Source of the DNA: Planctomycetota bacterium
Lineage (GTDB): Bacteria; Planctomycetota; Planctomycetia; Isosphaerales; Isosphaeraceae
Reading direction: 5' to 3'
NCBI GenBank assembly: GCA_021777685.1
Contig: JAJYDH010000137.1
Span: forward strand, 1 to 12,867
Length of the DNA: 12,867 bases
Part shown: positions 1-6,270 of the stretch, in pieces
Position numbering within the stretch: the stretch's first letter is position 1
Layout: each line of letters opens with the position of its first letter
Notes under the pieces: generated by a model
The model's input: the letters and a program-made list of their open reading frames with translations, nothing else
Databases searched by the model: none
What the model was told of the DNA's origin: nothing
Made by a program: the position numbers and the translations under genes

Positions 1-1
1 G

Positions 2-1228
2 CCGCACATCTTCGGGCGGTTCTACCCGCACCTCTGGATGCACAACGGGATCGTCGACGAGGTCTCGATCGACATCGCGGGCATCCTCCCCGAGCAGGCC
101 GACCGGCTCTTCGACGCGGCCCCGGCGCTCCGTAAGATCGAGTTCCGCGACATGCGGGGGATCTCCACCCCGCACGGGACGGAGTTCATCGACTATGCCC
201 CGGACATCGTCGGCGTCGCATCGCTGCCGCACATGCAACAGGTCACGGCGCTGGACCTCTCCTCGCTCCACGGGCTCCGGCTCGACGCGATCCACGCCCT
301 CGCGACCTCGCCCTACCTCGCGAACCTGGCCGAGCTGGAGCTGGGCTTCAACGAAAAGCTCGGGCCGGAGGCCGCGCGGCTCCTGGCCGGGTCGAGGACG
401 CTGACCGGGCTGACCACGCTCAAGCTCAACGGCTGCGGCCTGGGGCCGGGGGGGACGAAGGCCCTGGCCGGTTCGGCCGGGCTCGCCGGGCTGGAACGGC
501 TCTCGCTCCGGAGGAACGCCATCGGCGTCGAGGGGATGCGGGTGCTGGCGAGTTCTCCCCACCTCAGGCACCTCCGGGAGCTGGAGCTGGGCGAGAACGA
601 CCTGGGGGCCGAGGGGGCGCGGGTGTTCGCGACCTCGCCCAACTTCGCCGGGCTGACGCTGCTCGACCTCTCGGAGAACGCGATCGGCCGGGAAGGGGCG
701 GCGGCGCTGGCCGGTTCGCCGAACCTGGCCAACGTGAAGACGCTGAAGCTGTCGACCGACGAGATCGACTCGGAAGGGGCGCGGTCCCTGGCCGGTTCGC
801 CGCACCTGGCCTCCGTGACGGTCTTCGAGCTGGACAGCAACGAGATCGGGCCCGAGGGGGCGGAGGCTCTGGCGGGCTCGGAGCACCTGACGAGGCTGAC
901 CGAGCTGAACCTCGCCTACAATCCGATCGGCGACGCGGGGGCGAGGGCGCTGGCGACGTCGAAGATCCTGGCCAGCGTGACGAACCTGAGACTGGACCGA
1001 TGCGGGATCGGGCCGGACGGGATCGCGGCCCTGGCGGCCTCGCCGCACGTCGCCGGGCTGACGGTCCTGAGCGTCGGGGACAACGACCTCGGGCCGGCGG
1101 GGGCGAGGGCCCTGGCCTCGTCGCCCCACCTGACGAAGCTCGATCACCTGTTCGCCAGCGAAGCGAATTTCGGCGACGAGGGAGAAGACGCCCTCCGGTC
1201 GCGGTTCGGCGACGCGGCGTCGCTCTAG
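2..1228 (+). CDS. Leucine-rich-repeat protein, 5' end cut off by window
   Basis: The reading frame is open to the left edge, so the true start lies outside; the first in-frame ATG at 38 is probably internal because the residues before it (PHIFGRFYPHLW) read as normal protein. From about base 239 to 1210 the product is twelve successive ribonuclease-inhibitor-like leucine-rich repeats of about 27 residues, with the pattern L-x-x-L-x-L-x-x-N-x-I-G-x-E-G-A-x-A-L-A-x-S-P-x-L. Such domains form a curved solenoid that binds other proteins. The arrangement fits planctomycete proteins with an N-terminal TIGR02996 domain followed by this repeat block, but that domain would lie upstream and is not visible. 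There is no membrane segment or secretion signal in the visible part, so a cytoplasmic scaffold is likely. The partner is unknown. The last repeat (ending near residue F-G-D-A-A-S-L) has decayed leucine positions and acts as a cap. Family call is strong; function is not known. Confidence 0.9.
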   Translation, partial: PHIFGRFYPHLWMHNGIVDEVSIDIAGILPEQADRLFDAAPALRKIEFRDMRGISTPHGTEFIDYAPDIVGVASLPHMQQVTALDLSSLHGLRLDAIHALATSPYLANLAELELGFNEKLGPEAARLLAGSRTLTGLTTLKLNGCGLGPGGTKALAGSAGLAGLERLSLRRNAIGVEGMRVLASSPHLRHLRELELGENDLGAEGARVFATSPNFAGLTLLDLSENAIGREGAAALAGSPNLANVKTLKLSTDEIDSEGARSLAGSPHLASVTVFELDSNEIGPEGAEALAGSEHLTRLTELNLAYNPIGDAGARALATSKILASVTNLRLDRCGIGPDGIAALAASPHVAGLTVLSVGDNDLGPAGARALASSPHLTKLDHLFASEANFGDEGEDALRSRFGDAASL

Positions 1229-1250
1229 GCGAAGGGCGGAGGAATTTGCC

Positions 1251-2342
1251 ATGTCCGTCGTCCTCTGCCCCCGATGCCGGGCCGAGAACCCTGCCGGGCG
1301 GTCGGGGCCGGGGCCGGTCCCTCGGTGCGTCCGATGCCGGCGGCCCCTCACGGCCTCGCCCTGGTCGCCGGCCATCCTCGGGCTCGCCGATGGCCACCGG
1401 GTCGCGGGCCTGGCGCCCCCCCAGCGGCTGATCTTCGCGCTCCTCGTGAGGACGTTGCAGGCCTACCGCTCGGACCGGTTCATGATCGTCTTCGGGTTCG
1501 TCATGATGCCGTTCTTCGCGGCGGTCGGGTTCCTCCTCGGCCTCCTGATGATGACCGGCGGGCACCTTGTCCTGGGGGCCGCGCGGGGTCTCGCCGAGGT
1601 CGAGCTGGGATATGCGCTCTACGCGGTCCCCCTCTTCGTCCTGGTCTTCGCCCGCTGGATCAAGTCTCAGGAGAAGGCCCGGGAGATCACGTTCCATCGC
1701 GAGGCGGGCAAGGTCGACGGCCTGGAGCTGGGCCGGCTCCACGAGATCTTCGAGACGTCGGAGCCGAGCACGCTGGGCCTCTTCCTTGGGATCTGCTTCG
1801 GGCTCCAGATGGGGCTGCTCTGGTTCTCGCCCGACCACGGCGGCCTGCCGATCGCGGGAGGGCCGCGAGAATGCGGGCTCCTGACGCTCGACAACGCCTG
1901 CCACGGGATCTTCCTCGACACGTTCGAGCTGTATAACTTCCACTGGGGCGAGAAGCCCGCGCACACCTACCGTTCCGCGACCGTGTTCTACGCCTTCCGG
2001 CTGGCGTTCGACGCCTTCACGCTGCTGGCCGTCTATGGTGGGTATCGCCGCTACCGCCTCCGGGGACTCTTTCGGGGCTTCCCCCACGACCCCCGGCGCC
2101 TCTCCGACCTCCTCGACTGGATGGAGACCCGCTGCGGGGACGAGCACGCCTGGCCCCGGCAATATTTCGACGAGTTCCTGTTCCTGATGCTCGCCAAGGA
2201 CTACCTCCGGGGCAACCTGGCGACTGTCCGCCAGGTCAGCCGCCAGTTCCCCTGGCTCGCGATCTCCGACGAGGTCCGCGCGGCCTTCATCGGGCCGGAT
2301 GGCGAGACGACCCTCCGGGGACGATGGGCCTCGAAGTCGTGA
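1251..2342 (+). CDS. Zinc-ribbon multi-pass membrane protein, unknown function
   Basis: This 363-residue protein is not one I can name. It starts with a CPRC...CVRC zinc-ribbon pattern (Cys6, Cys9, Cys26, Cys29), separated by a Gly/Pro-rich loop. About four hydrophobic segments follow, near residues 76-105, 117-135, 172-190 and 245-263. Between the second and third is a charged stretch (KSQEKAREITFHREAGKVDG) likely to be cytoplasmic. Before the last segment lies an aromatic and acidic region (DNACHGIFLDTFELYNFHWG). The C-terminal 100 residues are soluble and Arg-rich. The ATG is well supported by GGAGG at 1238-1242, 8 nt upstream. It begins 22 bp after the leucine-rich-repeat gene, so the two are probably co-transcribed. 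By inference it is an inner-membrane protein with a cytoplasmic zinc-binding N-terminus. Gene reality is firm; the role is open. Confidence 0.85.
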   Translation: MSVVLCPRCRAENPAGRSGPGPVPRCVRCRRPLTASPWSPAILGLADGHRVAGLAPPQRLIFALLVRTLQAYRSDRFMIVFGFVMMPFFAAVGFLLGLLMMTGGHLVLGAARGLAEVELGYALYAVPLFVLVFARWIKSQEKAREITFHREAGKVDGLELGRLHEIFETSEPSTLGLFLGICFGLQMGLLWFSPDHGGLPIAGGPRECGLLTLDNACHGIFLDTFELYNFHWGEKPAHTYRSATVFYAFRLAFDAFTLLAVYGGYRRYRLRGLFRGFPHDPRRLSDLLDWMETRCGDEHAWPRQYFDEFLFLMLAKDYLRGNLATVRQVSRQFPWLAISDEVRAAFIGPDGETTLRGRWASKS

Positions 2343-2354
2343 GGCGGGCCGTTC

Positions 2355-2391
2355 GACCGGGTTTGATTCGAATCCGCCCGGAAACCCGGTC
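2355..2391. terminator. Hairpin between convergent genes, probable terminator
   Basis: A perfect 10-bp inverted repeat, GACCGGGTTT (2355-2364) and AAACCCGGTC (2382-2391), encloses 17 nt. The loop contains the palindrome GATTCGAATC (2365-2374). It starts 12 bp after the stop of the zinc-ribbon membrane gene and lies 79 bp from the stop of the minus-strand gene ending at 2470, so it could serve either side. No run of T follows on either strand, so if it terminates transcription it does so without the classic U-tract. Confidence 0.5.
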
Positions 2392-2469
2392 AACGGCGCC
2401 CCCTCACGGGCGATCGTCATACCGGGGTTGGTGATCGGGCCGGCCGCGATCTCGACGAGCGGTCCGAAC

Positions 2470-3258
2470 TCACCGCCGATCGCCCCGATCCCAGCGGTCC
2501 TGCCAGATCATCTGTTCGCCGAGATCCCATGTCGTCGATGACGCGACGAAGAGGGTTGTCGGCTGGGGATCGGATGGCCCGAGCTCGATCCGGCCGACCA
2601 GGGCGATCGCGTCGGCCTGCTTCTTGTGCGCCCGGGCCGGGCACCACGCCTGCGCCAGACGTCCTCCGTAGAAGTGGTGGGTGATCCGGAGCCAGTCCCG
2701 CCCCTCGAAGACGGCGAGCGTCGGCGGCTCCGAACCGAGGTAGCGGACCAGGCCGAGCATGTTCGAGCCGTCCTCCGCCTCGTCCGCCCCGGTCGCCCCC
2801 AGGACGACGGCCGCGGCGTACCGGCCGTCGGACACCCGGAGGGCCAGGCAGTCGCCCGGCCGGTAGACGGCGGGGATCGTCCGCCGCTTCTTGACGCCCT
2901 TCGGTCGACGAGGCCGGGCCTTCGGGACTTGCAGCTTCCCGAGGAACTTTTCCAGCACCTTTCGCCGTTTTTCGAGGTCCGGACCTTGCCAGAGCTTCTC
3001 GTCCACCTTCGACTCGACGATCTCGCGGACCCGGTCGATCATCTCGGGCCGAAGGACGCCGCATCGCCACTGGGCCTCGGCCAGGCCGAGCCAGAAGAGA
3101 TGGCCGTCGGCGGGGTCGGCGAGGAACTCGGCGTTCTCCTCGACGAGGGCCGCCTCGATCGCCCCGGGGTCCTCGCCCCGGTCAAACCGCTCGACGAAGA
3201 AGTCGAAGATGTCGGCCGGCCCGTCGTCGTCGAGGATCTGGTATCCGGACGCGCCCAT
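2470..3258 (-). CDS. Uncharacterised 262-residue protein, two-module layout
   Basis: I do not know its function. Residues 1-110 begin MGASGYQILDDDGPADI and include FWLGLAEAQWRCGVL. This resembles a widespread uncharacterised family whose members start MG(T/A)WG, have W/F-x-x-LA-x-x-QW-x-x-G-x-L, and later a G-D-x-(F/L)-A segment; DUF4259 is another possible relative of the N-terminus. A basic linker (about 115-127, KARPRRPKGVKKRR) leads to a second module with GDCLALRVSDGRYAAAVVL, a beta-rich segment also reminiscent of Imm26-type immunity domains. No signal peptide or membrane segment is seen. The ATG has a strong GGAGGGG just upstream. It lies 18 bp after the flippase stop, so the two are probably one operon and may be translationally coupled. 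The family likeness is from memory and not confirmed by a search. Confidence 0.8.
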   Translation of the reverse strand: MGASGYQILDDDGPADIFDFFVERFDRGEDPGAIEAALVEENAEFLADPADGHLFWLGLAEAQWRCGVLRPEMIDRVREIVESKVDEKLWQGPDLEKRRKVLEKFLGKLQVPKARPRRPKGVKKRRTIPAVYRPGDCLALRVSDGRYAAAVVLGATGADEAEDGSNMLGLVRYLGSEPPTLAVFEGRDWLRITHHFYGGRLAQAWCPARAHKKQADAIALVGRIELGPSDPQPTTLFVASSTTWDLGEQMIWQDRWDRGDRR

Positions 3259-3276
3259 CCGAGGCCCCTCCGCCGA

Positions 3277-4788
3277 TCAGTCGCGGCCGATCACGATCCG
3301 AAGTTCCGACCAGCGGAGCCCGCCGAACGCCGCGAGGGCCACGGTGTAGGCCATCGCCCCGCCGATCACCGACGCCAGGATGTGCCATCGGAGCAGGATC
3401 AGGCAGGCGGGGACCATCACCGCCGAGGCGGCCAGCGGGCGGGCCAGGTGGTGATGCCACGCGGGCTGCCGGCCCTCGCGGGCCAGGCGGCCATGGCCGG
3501 CGATCACCAGGCCCAGGGCGATGGCCACGATCGCGAACGACGCGCCCGACAGGCCGAACTGGGCGAGCATCAGCGCCACGAGCGGCCCCGACCCCAGGGC
3601 ACCCGCCGCCAGCAGCCCGACGCCCGACGATTCGCGGTTCTGGGCGATCAGGGCCGTCTGGTAGAGGAACGCCAGCGTCAGCAAGGGGGCCCGCCAGATC
3701 CCCAGCGCCAGCAGGACGCTCGCGTCGGCGTAGGATTCCGGCAGGAGGAACCGGACCAGCGGCCCGGCAAGGAACGTGGCCCCGATCGCCAGGGGCACCA
3801 GGCCCAGCGTCAGGACCCGGACCAGCGCGTCGAGCGACCTCCGGCCCGAGGTCGGCGAGTCCCGCCACGACCGGGCCAGCGACGGGAACACCACCTGCTG
3901 GAAGATCATCCCGAACGTCAGGGCCGCCGTGACCATCCGGTGAGGCGCCCCGTACAGGCCGACCTGCTCCCAGGTGCAGAGCAGCCCGACGACCATGAGG
4001 TCGACCGAGCCCAGGACCGTCTGAGCCACCTGGATCATCAGGACCGGCCGGCACCGGCGGAGGAAGACCGCGAGGAACCGGCCGCTCAAAACCGGCCGGG
4101 GCAGCCCGTACTCGCGGGCGTAGCAGCCCCAGACCAGGGCGATCCCGCACGCCTCGCCGGCCGCGAGCCAGGCCGGGACCCAGGCGATCCGGGTCGAGTC
4201 GCCGACCCAGAACCAGACCCCCAGCGCGTAGACCGCCGTGCGGATGTAGAGCGAGATGGCCACCAGGCCCATCCGCTCCATCCCCCGATAGACGAAGTCG
4301 AGCCCCATCGCCGTCGTCAGGAGCATCAGCCCGTAGAGGGCGAGGAGCTTCCGGTCGGCCGGGTCGGAGAGCGTGGTCGCCCCGATGACCGCCAGCCCCA
4401 GGAACAGGACCACCGCCAGGGCGACCTTGATGAAGAACAGGTTGTTGACCAGCGGCCGGACCAGCCGGGGGTGGCGGGCCAGCTCGCGTGCGGCGATCAC
4501 CTCGCAGCCGTTCCGGACCAGCAGGACCAGCCAGAAGACGACGTTGAAGGCGAACTCGATCCGCCCATACCCGGCCTTGCCCAGGCACTTGGCCAGCGAG
4601 AGCGTGACGAGGACCGAGGTTCCCCGGCAGGCGATCTCGGCGGCGCTGAGCGACAGGAAGTTGGAGGCGATCCGCCGGGGCGCCTGGACGCACGGCCGCC
4701 GGGGTCGGGCCTCGGCCTTTACGGTGGCCGGGGGCGGCACGGGGCGCGCTCGGACGGGCGGCCGGGTCGTGAAGGGCGTGGTTGCCAT
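3277..4788 (-). CDS. Polysaccharide flippase-like membrane protein (Wzx/PST family)
   Basis: This 503-residue integral membrane protein has about a dozen or more hydrophobic segments and the typical N-terminal block of lipid-linked oligosaccharide flippases: a helix with SAAEIACRGTSVLVTLSLAK, then C-L-G-K-A-G-Y-G (compare AR-x-LG-x-x-x-YG), and RNGCEVIAARELAR at the end of the second helix. The family moves undecaprenyl-linked sugar units across the cytoplasmic membrane for capsule, O-antigen or exopolysaccharide assembly. Residues 1-40 are a Pro/Arg-rich cytoplasmic tail not typical of the core fold. The ATG at 4788 is chosen with a weak AGGGAAG upstream. The frame runs open to a TTG at 5064, but that codon lies inside the promoter. 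No glycosyltransferase or polymerase gene is nearby, so its polysaccharide is unknown. MATE/MurJ-type lipid flippases are the main alternative; the N-terminal motifs favour PST. Confidence 0.85.
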   Translation of the reverse strand: MATTPFTTRPPVRARPVPPPATVKAEARPRRPCVQAPRRIASNFLSLSAAEIACRGTSVLVTLSLAKCLGKAGYGRIEFAFNVVFWLVLLVRNGCEVIAARELARHPRLVRPLVNNLFFIKVALAVVLFLGLAVIGATTLSDPADRKLLALYGLMLLTTAMGLDFVYRGMERMGLVAISLYIRTAVYALGVWFWVGDSTRIAWVPAWLAAGEACGIALVWGCYAREYGLPRPVLSGRFLAVFLRRCRPVLMIQVAQTVLGSVDLMVVGLLCTWEQVGLYGAPHRMVTAALTFGMIFQQVVFPSLARSWRDSPTSGRRSLDALVRVLTLGLVPLAIGATFLAGPLVRFLLPESYADASVLLALGIWRAPLLTLAFLYQTALIAQNRESSGVGLLAAGALGSGPLVALMLAQFGLSGASFAIVAIALGLVIAGHGRLAREGRQPAWHHHLARPLAASAVMVPACLILLRWHILASVIGGAMAYTVALAAFGGLRWSELRIVIGRD

Positions 4789-4810
4789 GCGCGGTCGGAC
4801 TTCCCTGAGG

Positions 4811-4840
4811 TCGGGCGGCAGCGGTCTCTCGTCCGCCCGA
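4811..4840 (-). promoter_or_regulatory. Hairpin upstream of flippase ribosome site
   Basis: A perfect 8-bp inverted repeat, TCGGGCGG (4811-4818) and CCGCCCGA (4833-4840), has a 14-nt loop. In the mRNA it ends 22 nt before the flippase ATG and just upstream of the weak AGGGAAG ribosome site. It could influence translation start, but GC-rich DNA makes such stems common. Confidence 0.3.
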
Positions 4841-4940
4841 TCGTCCCGCCCTCGGCCCTCGGCCGGGCCATCATCCCCATCCTGAGGGCGACGGCGCCGC
4901 GTCGGGGCGATTCTCCGGCCGAGGGGCGAAGCCGACGCTT

Positions 4941-4981
4941 CCGGCCGGGAGGCCGACGTCGGGACGTCCCACGATCGATCG
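4941..4981. promoter_or_regulatory. Cluster of perfect palindromes in flippase leader
   Basis: Four perfect palindromes are packed into 41 bp: CCGGCCGG (4941-4948), CCGACGTCGG (4953-4962), GGGACGTCCC (4961-4970) and CGATCGATCG (4972-4981). The middle two share 2 bp, and the last starts 1 bp later. Their centres sit at about 4957.5, 4965.5 and 4976.5. They lie 55-100 bp downstream of the -10 box of the flippase promoter, a position where a repressor or roadblock could act. No known operator is recognised. Confidence 0.35.
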
Positions 4982-5035
4982 CCGCCAGGGTCCCCGCCCC
5001 TTCGATCGGGGGCGGAGGCTCGGCGGCGCGGGCGG

Positions 5036-5064
5036 ATCGTAGTCGCGCGTCCGAAAGCTGTCAA
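5036..5064 (-). promoter_or_regulatory. Sigma-70-type promoter for flippase operon
   Basis: On the minus strand TTGACA (5059-5064) is a perfect -35 box, followed after exactly 17 bp by TACGAT (5036-5041), a 4/6 match to the -10 consensus. Transcription would start near 5029 and give a leader of about 240 nt before the ATG at 4788. It lies 57 bp or less past the stop of the HD-domain gene, indicating independent control of the flippase operon. Confidence 0.65.
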
Positions 5065-5121
5065 TGTCTAGGATCGGCCGGCCTCCCGGGCGGCTTGAGC
5101 CGAACCATCCGCCCGGCCCGA

Positions 5122-6027
5122 TCAATTCAGCTCGGAGAGCCGGCGGACGCCCGAGGCGTCGACGACCGACGGGTCGAGCCAGCGGGTCTTGGGGTGGACC
5201 TTCGGGGCGAACCCCCGGACCGACTCGGGGCGGAACCGGAGGACGTGCTCCAGCTTCTCGGCGATCCGGCCCCCCCTGCCCGACCGGAGCTTGGCCAGGA
5301 CCTGGGCGTCGTCGCCCAGCAGGTCGGCCTTCTTCAGGGCCCCGGTCCGGAACCCCTCGCGGAGGGCGTCGGCGAACTCGTTGTAGATGTACGCCTCGGT
5401 CGGGCTCGCCCACCAGTCGCGGTTCATCACGCCGAACCGCTCCGCCGCCTCGCGGGCCAGGCCGGCGTCGGTGAAGGCGATCGTCGTCCCGACGACGACC
5501 AGGCCCGCCAGGAACCGGGCGACCTGCTCGGGAGTCGTCACGCCGCAGGCCAGGCTATCGCGGAAGAAGTAGTCGAGGCGGTCGGCGCAGAGGCCGGGCA
5601 GCGGCTGCTCCAGGAGCGGATAGACCGAGTCGTCGTGGAACTCCTCGGGCTTGAATCCCATCTCGGCGAGGGCGCCGACGATGTCCGGCCGGTGGAGGAA
5701 CTCGGGCTTGAGCCCCTCGTGGTGGTCCTGCTCCTCGGACGAGAAGACGAAGTCGACGGCGTGCGAGAACGCCGTGTGCGAGATGTCGTGCAGGAGCCCG
5801 GCGACCTGCTCGCGGCGGTCGGCCCCGAGCTTGCCGAGCAGGGTGTAGACCCCCAGGCTGTGCTCGAACCGGGTGACGGTCTTGAACGGGAACGCCAGCG
5901 CCGACGGCCCGGCCTGCCGGATGCCCCGGAGCCTCTGGAACGTCGGGCACGCGATCAGGGCCACCGCCCCGGGGTCGTCGACCTTGACCTCACCGTAAAC
6001 CCGGTCGTCCCAACGCATCGCCGCCAT
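5122..6027 (-). CDS. HD-superfamily phosphohydrolase (COG1078/SAMHD1-like)
   Basis: This 301-residue protein carries the metal-binding signature of HD phosphohydrolases: R-F-E-H56-S-L-G-V, L-L-H80-D81-I-S-H-x-x-x-S-H, a downstream Q-D-H-H-E-G, and D149 in CADRLDYFFRD. These match the H, HD and D ligands of the dGTPase/SAMHD1 branch, whose members hydrolyse (d)NTPs or related phosphoesters. The extra histidines after HD (H84, H89) and the R-D at 156-157 are also branch-typical. No membrane or sensor domain is seen, so it is a soluble stand-alone enzyme. The ATG at 6027 is preferred because GGGAGGG lies 10 nt upstream (6038-6044). An ATG at 6066 would place the start at or before the predicted transcription start. 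The gene is divergent from the sugar-binding protein, sharing a 243-bp gap. Substrate is not predictable. Confidence 0.88.
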   Translation of the reverse strand: MAAMRWDDRVYGEVKVDDPGAVALIACPTFQRLRGIRQAGPSALAFPFKTVTRFEHSLGVYTLLGKLGADRREQVAGLLHDISHTAFSHAVDFVFSSEEQDHHEGLKPEFLHRPDIVGALAEMGFKPEEFHDDSVYPLLEQPLPGLCADRLDYFFRDSLACGVTTPEQVARFLAGLVVVGTTIAFTDAGLAREAAERFGVMNRDWWASPTEAYIYNEFADALREGFRTGALKKADLLGDDAQVLAKLRSGRGGRIAEKLEHVLRFRPESVRGFAPKVHPKTRWLDPSVVDASGVRRLSELN

Positions 6028-6037
6028 CGCCGCTCGG

Positions 6038-6044
6038 CCCTCCC
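6038..6044 (-). promoter_or_regulatory. Ribosome site fixing the HD-domain gene start
   Basis: GGGAGGG on the minus strand lies 10 nt before the ATG at 6027. The alternatives at 6066 (no site upstream) and 6018 (19 nt away) are less well served. Confidence 0.5.
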
Positions 6045-6068
6045 TCCCCGGTCTCCCCTCGGACATCG

Positions 6069-6097
6069 ATCATCGGAGGACTCGCCCCCGATTGCAA
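6069..6097 (-). promoter_or_regulatory. Possible sigma-70 promoter for HD-domain gene
   Basis: On the minus strand TTGCAA (6092-6097) and GATGAT (6069-6074) are separated by exactly 17 bp, each a 4/6 match to consensus. A start near 6062 would leave about a 35-nt leader before the ATG at 6027. This is a moderate match only. Confidence 0.4.
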
Positions 6098-6256
6098 GGG
6101 GTGATGGACCGCCCGGCCCGGAAGGAGGCTTAACCGCGACTTCGGGATCGGCACGGTTTCGCCCGGCCCTCGGTCCCGCTAAGATCGTTCGAGGTCGGCC
6201 ATCTCGACCAGCCGTCTTTCCGAACTGCCGAACGAAATCGCCGACGCCCAGCGGGC

Positions 6257-6263
6257 GAGGGGG
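6257..6263 (+). promoter_or_regulatory. Ribosome site fixing GTG start of sugar-binding lipoprotein
   Basis: GAGGGGG ends 7 nt before GTG at 6271. Choosing this GTG rather than the ATG at 6301 also supplies the positively charged residues (R, K, R, R) a signal peptide needs before its hydrophobic core. Confidence 0.6.
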
Positions 6264-6270
6264 CCTTGTC

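Larger units (their letters stand above)
4789..5121. other. 333-bp non-coding region: promoter and leader of flippase operon
   Basis: No credible gene is seen here. From right to left (direction of flippase transcription) it holds the promoter at 5036-5064, a GC hairpin at 4994-5015 (CCGCCCC / GGGGCGG, 8-nt loop), a cluster of perfect palindromes at 4941-4981, and an 8-bp hairpin at 4811-4840 just before the flippase ribosome site. The predicted leader is about 240 nt, unusually long. Whether the elements act as DNA sites or folded RNA cannot be told from sequence alone. Confidence 0.6.

Noticed and set aside
2362..2378. GATTCGAATCC resembles the T-loop of a tRNA.
   Set aside because: The flanking bases do not pair as a T-stem and no anticodon or acceptor arm is found around it; it is the loop of the hairpin at 2355-2391.
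564..2420. A minus-strand open frame of over 600 codons opposite the first two genes.
   Set aside because: The composition is repetitive and mirrors the leucine-rich repeats and membrane gene on the other strand; there is no ribosome site or recognisable motif.
4789..5064. A flippase start extended upstream to a TTG at 5064, adding 92 residues.
   Set aside because: The TTG is part of the -35 box and the added residues are Arg/Pro-rich low complexity with no membrane or flippase feature.
6180..6209. TAAGAT as a -10 box for the sugar-binding gene, followed by a GGTCG/CGACC inverted repeat as an operator.
   Set aside because: No -35 box better than 3/6 is found at suitable spacing and a 5-bp repeat is common at this GC content; mentioned only under the gene.
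2626..6270. A stop-free plus-strand frame over 3.6 kb that runs on into the sugar-binding protein, suggesting a giant fusion protein.
   Set aside because: It runs antisense to three well-supported genes, its translation is low-complexity Arg/Asp/Gln/Pro/His-rich, and the real gene has its own ribosome site and signal peptide at 6271.
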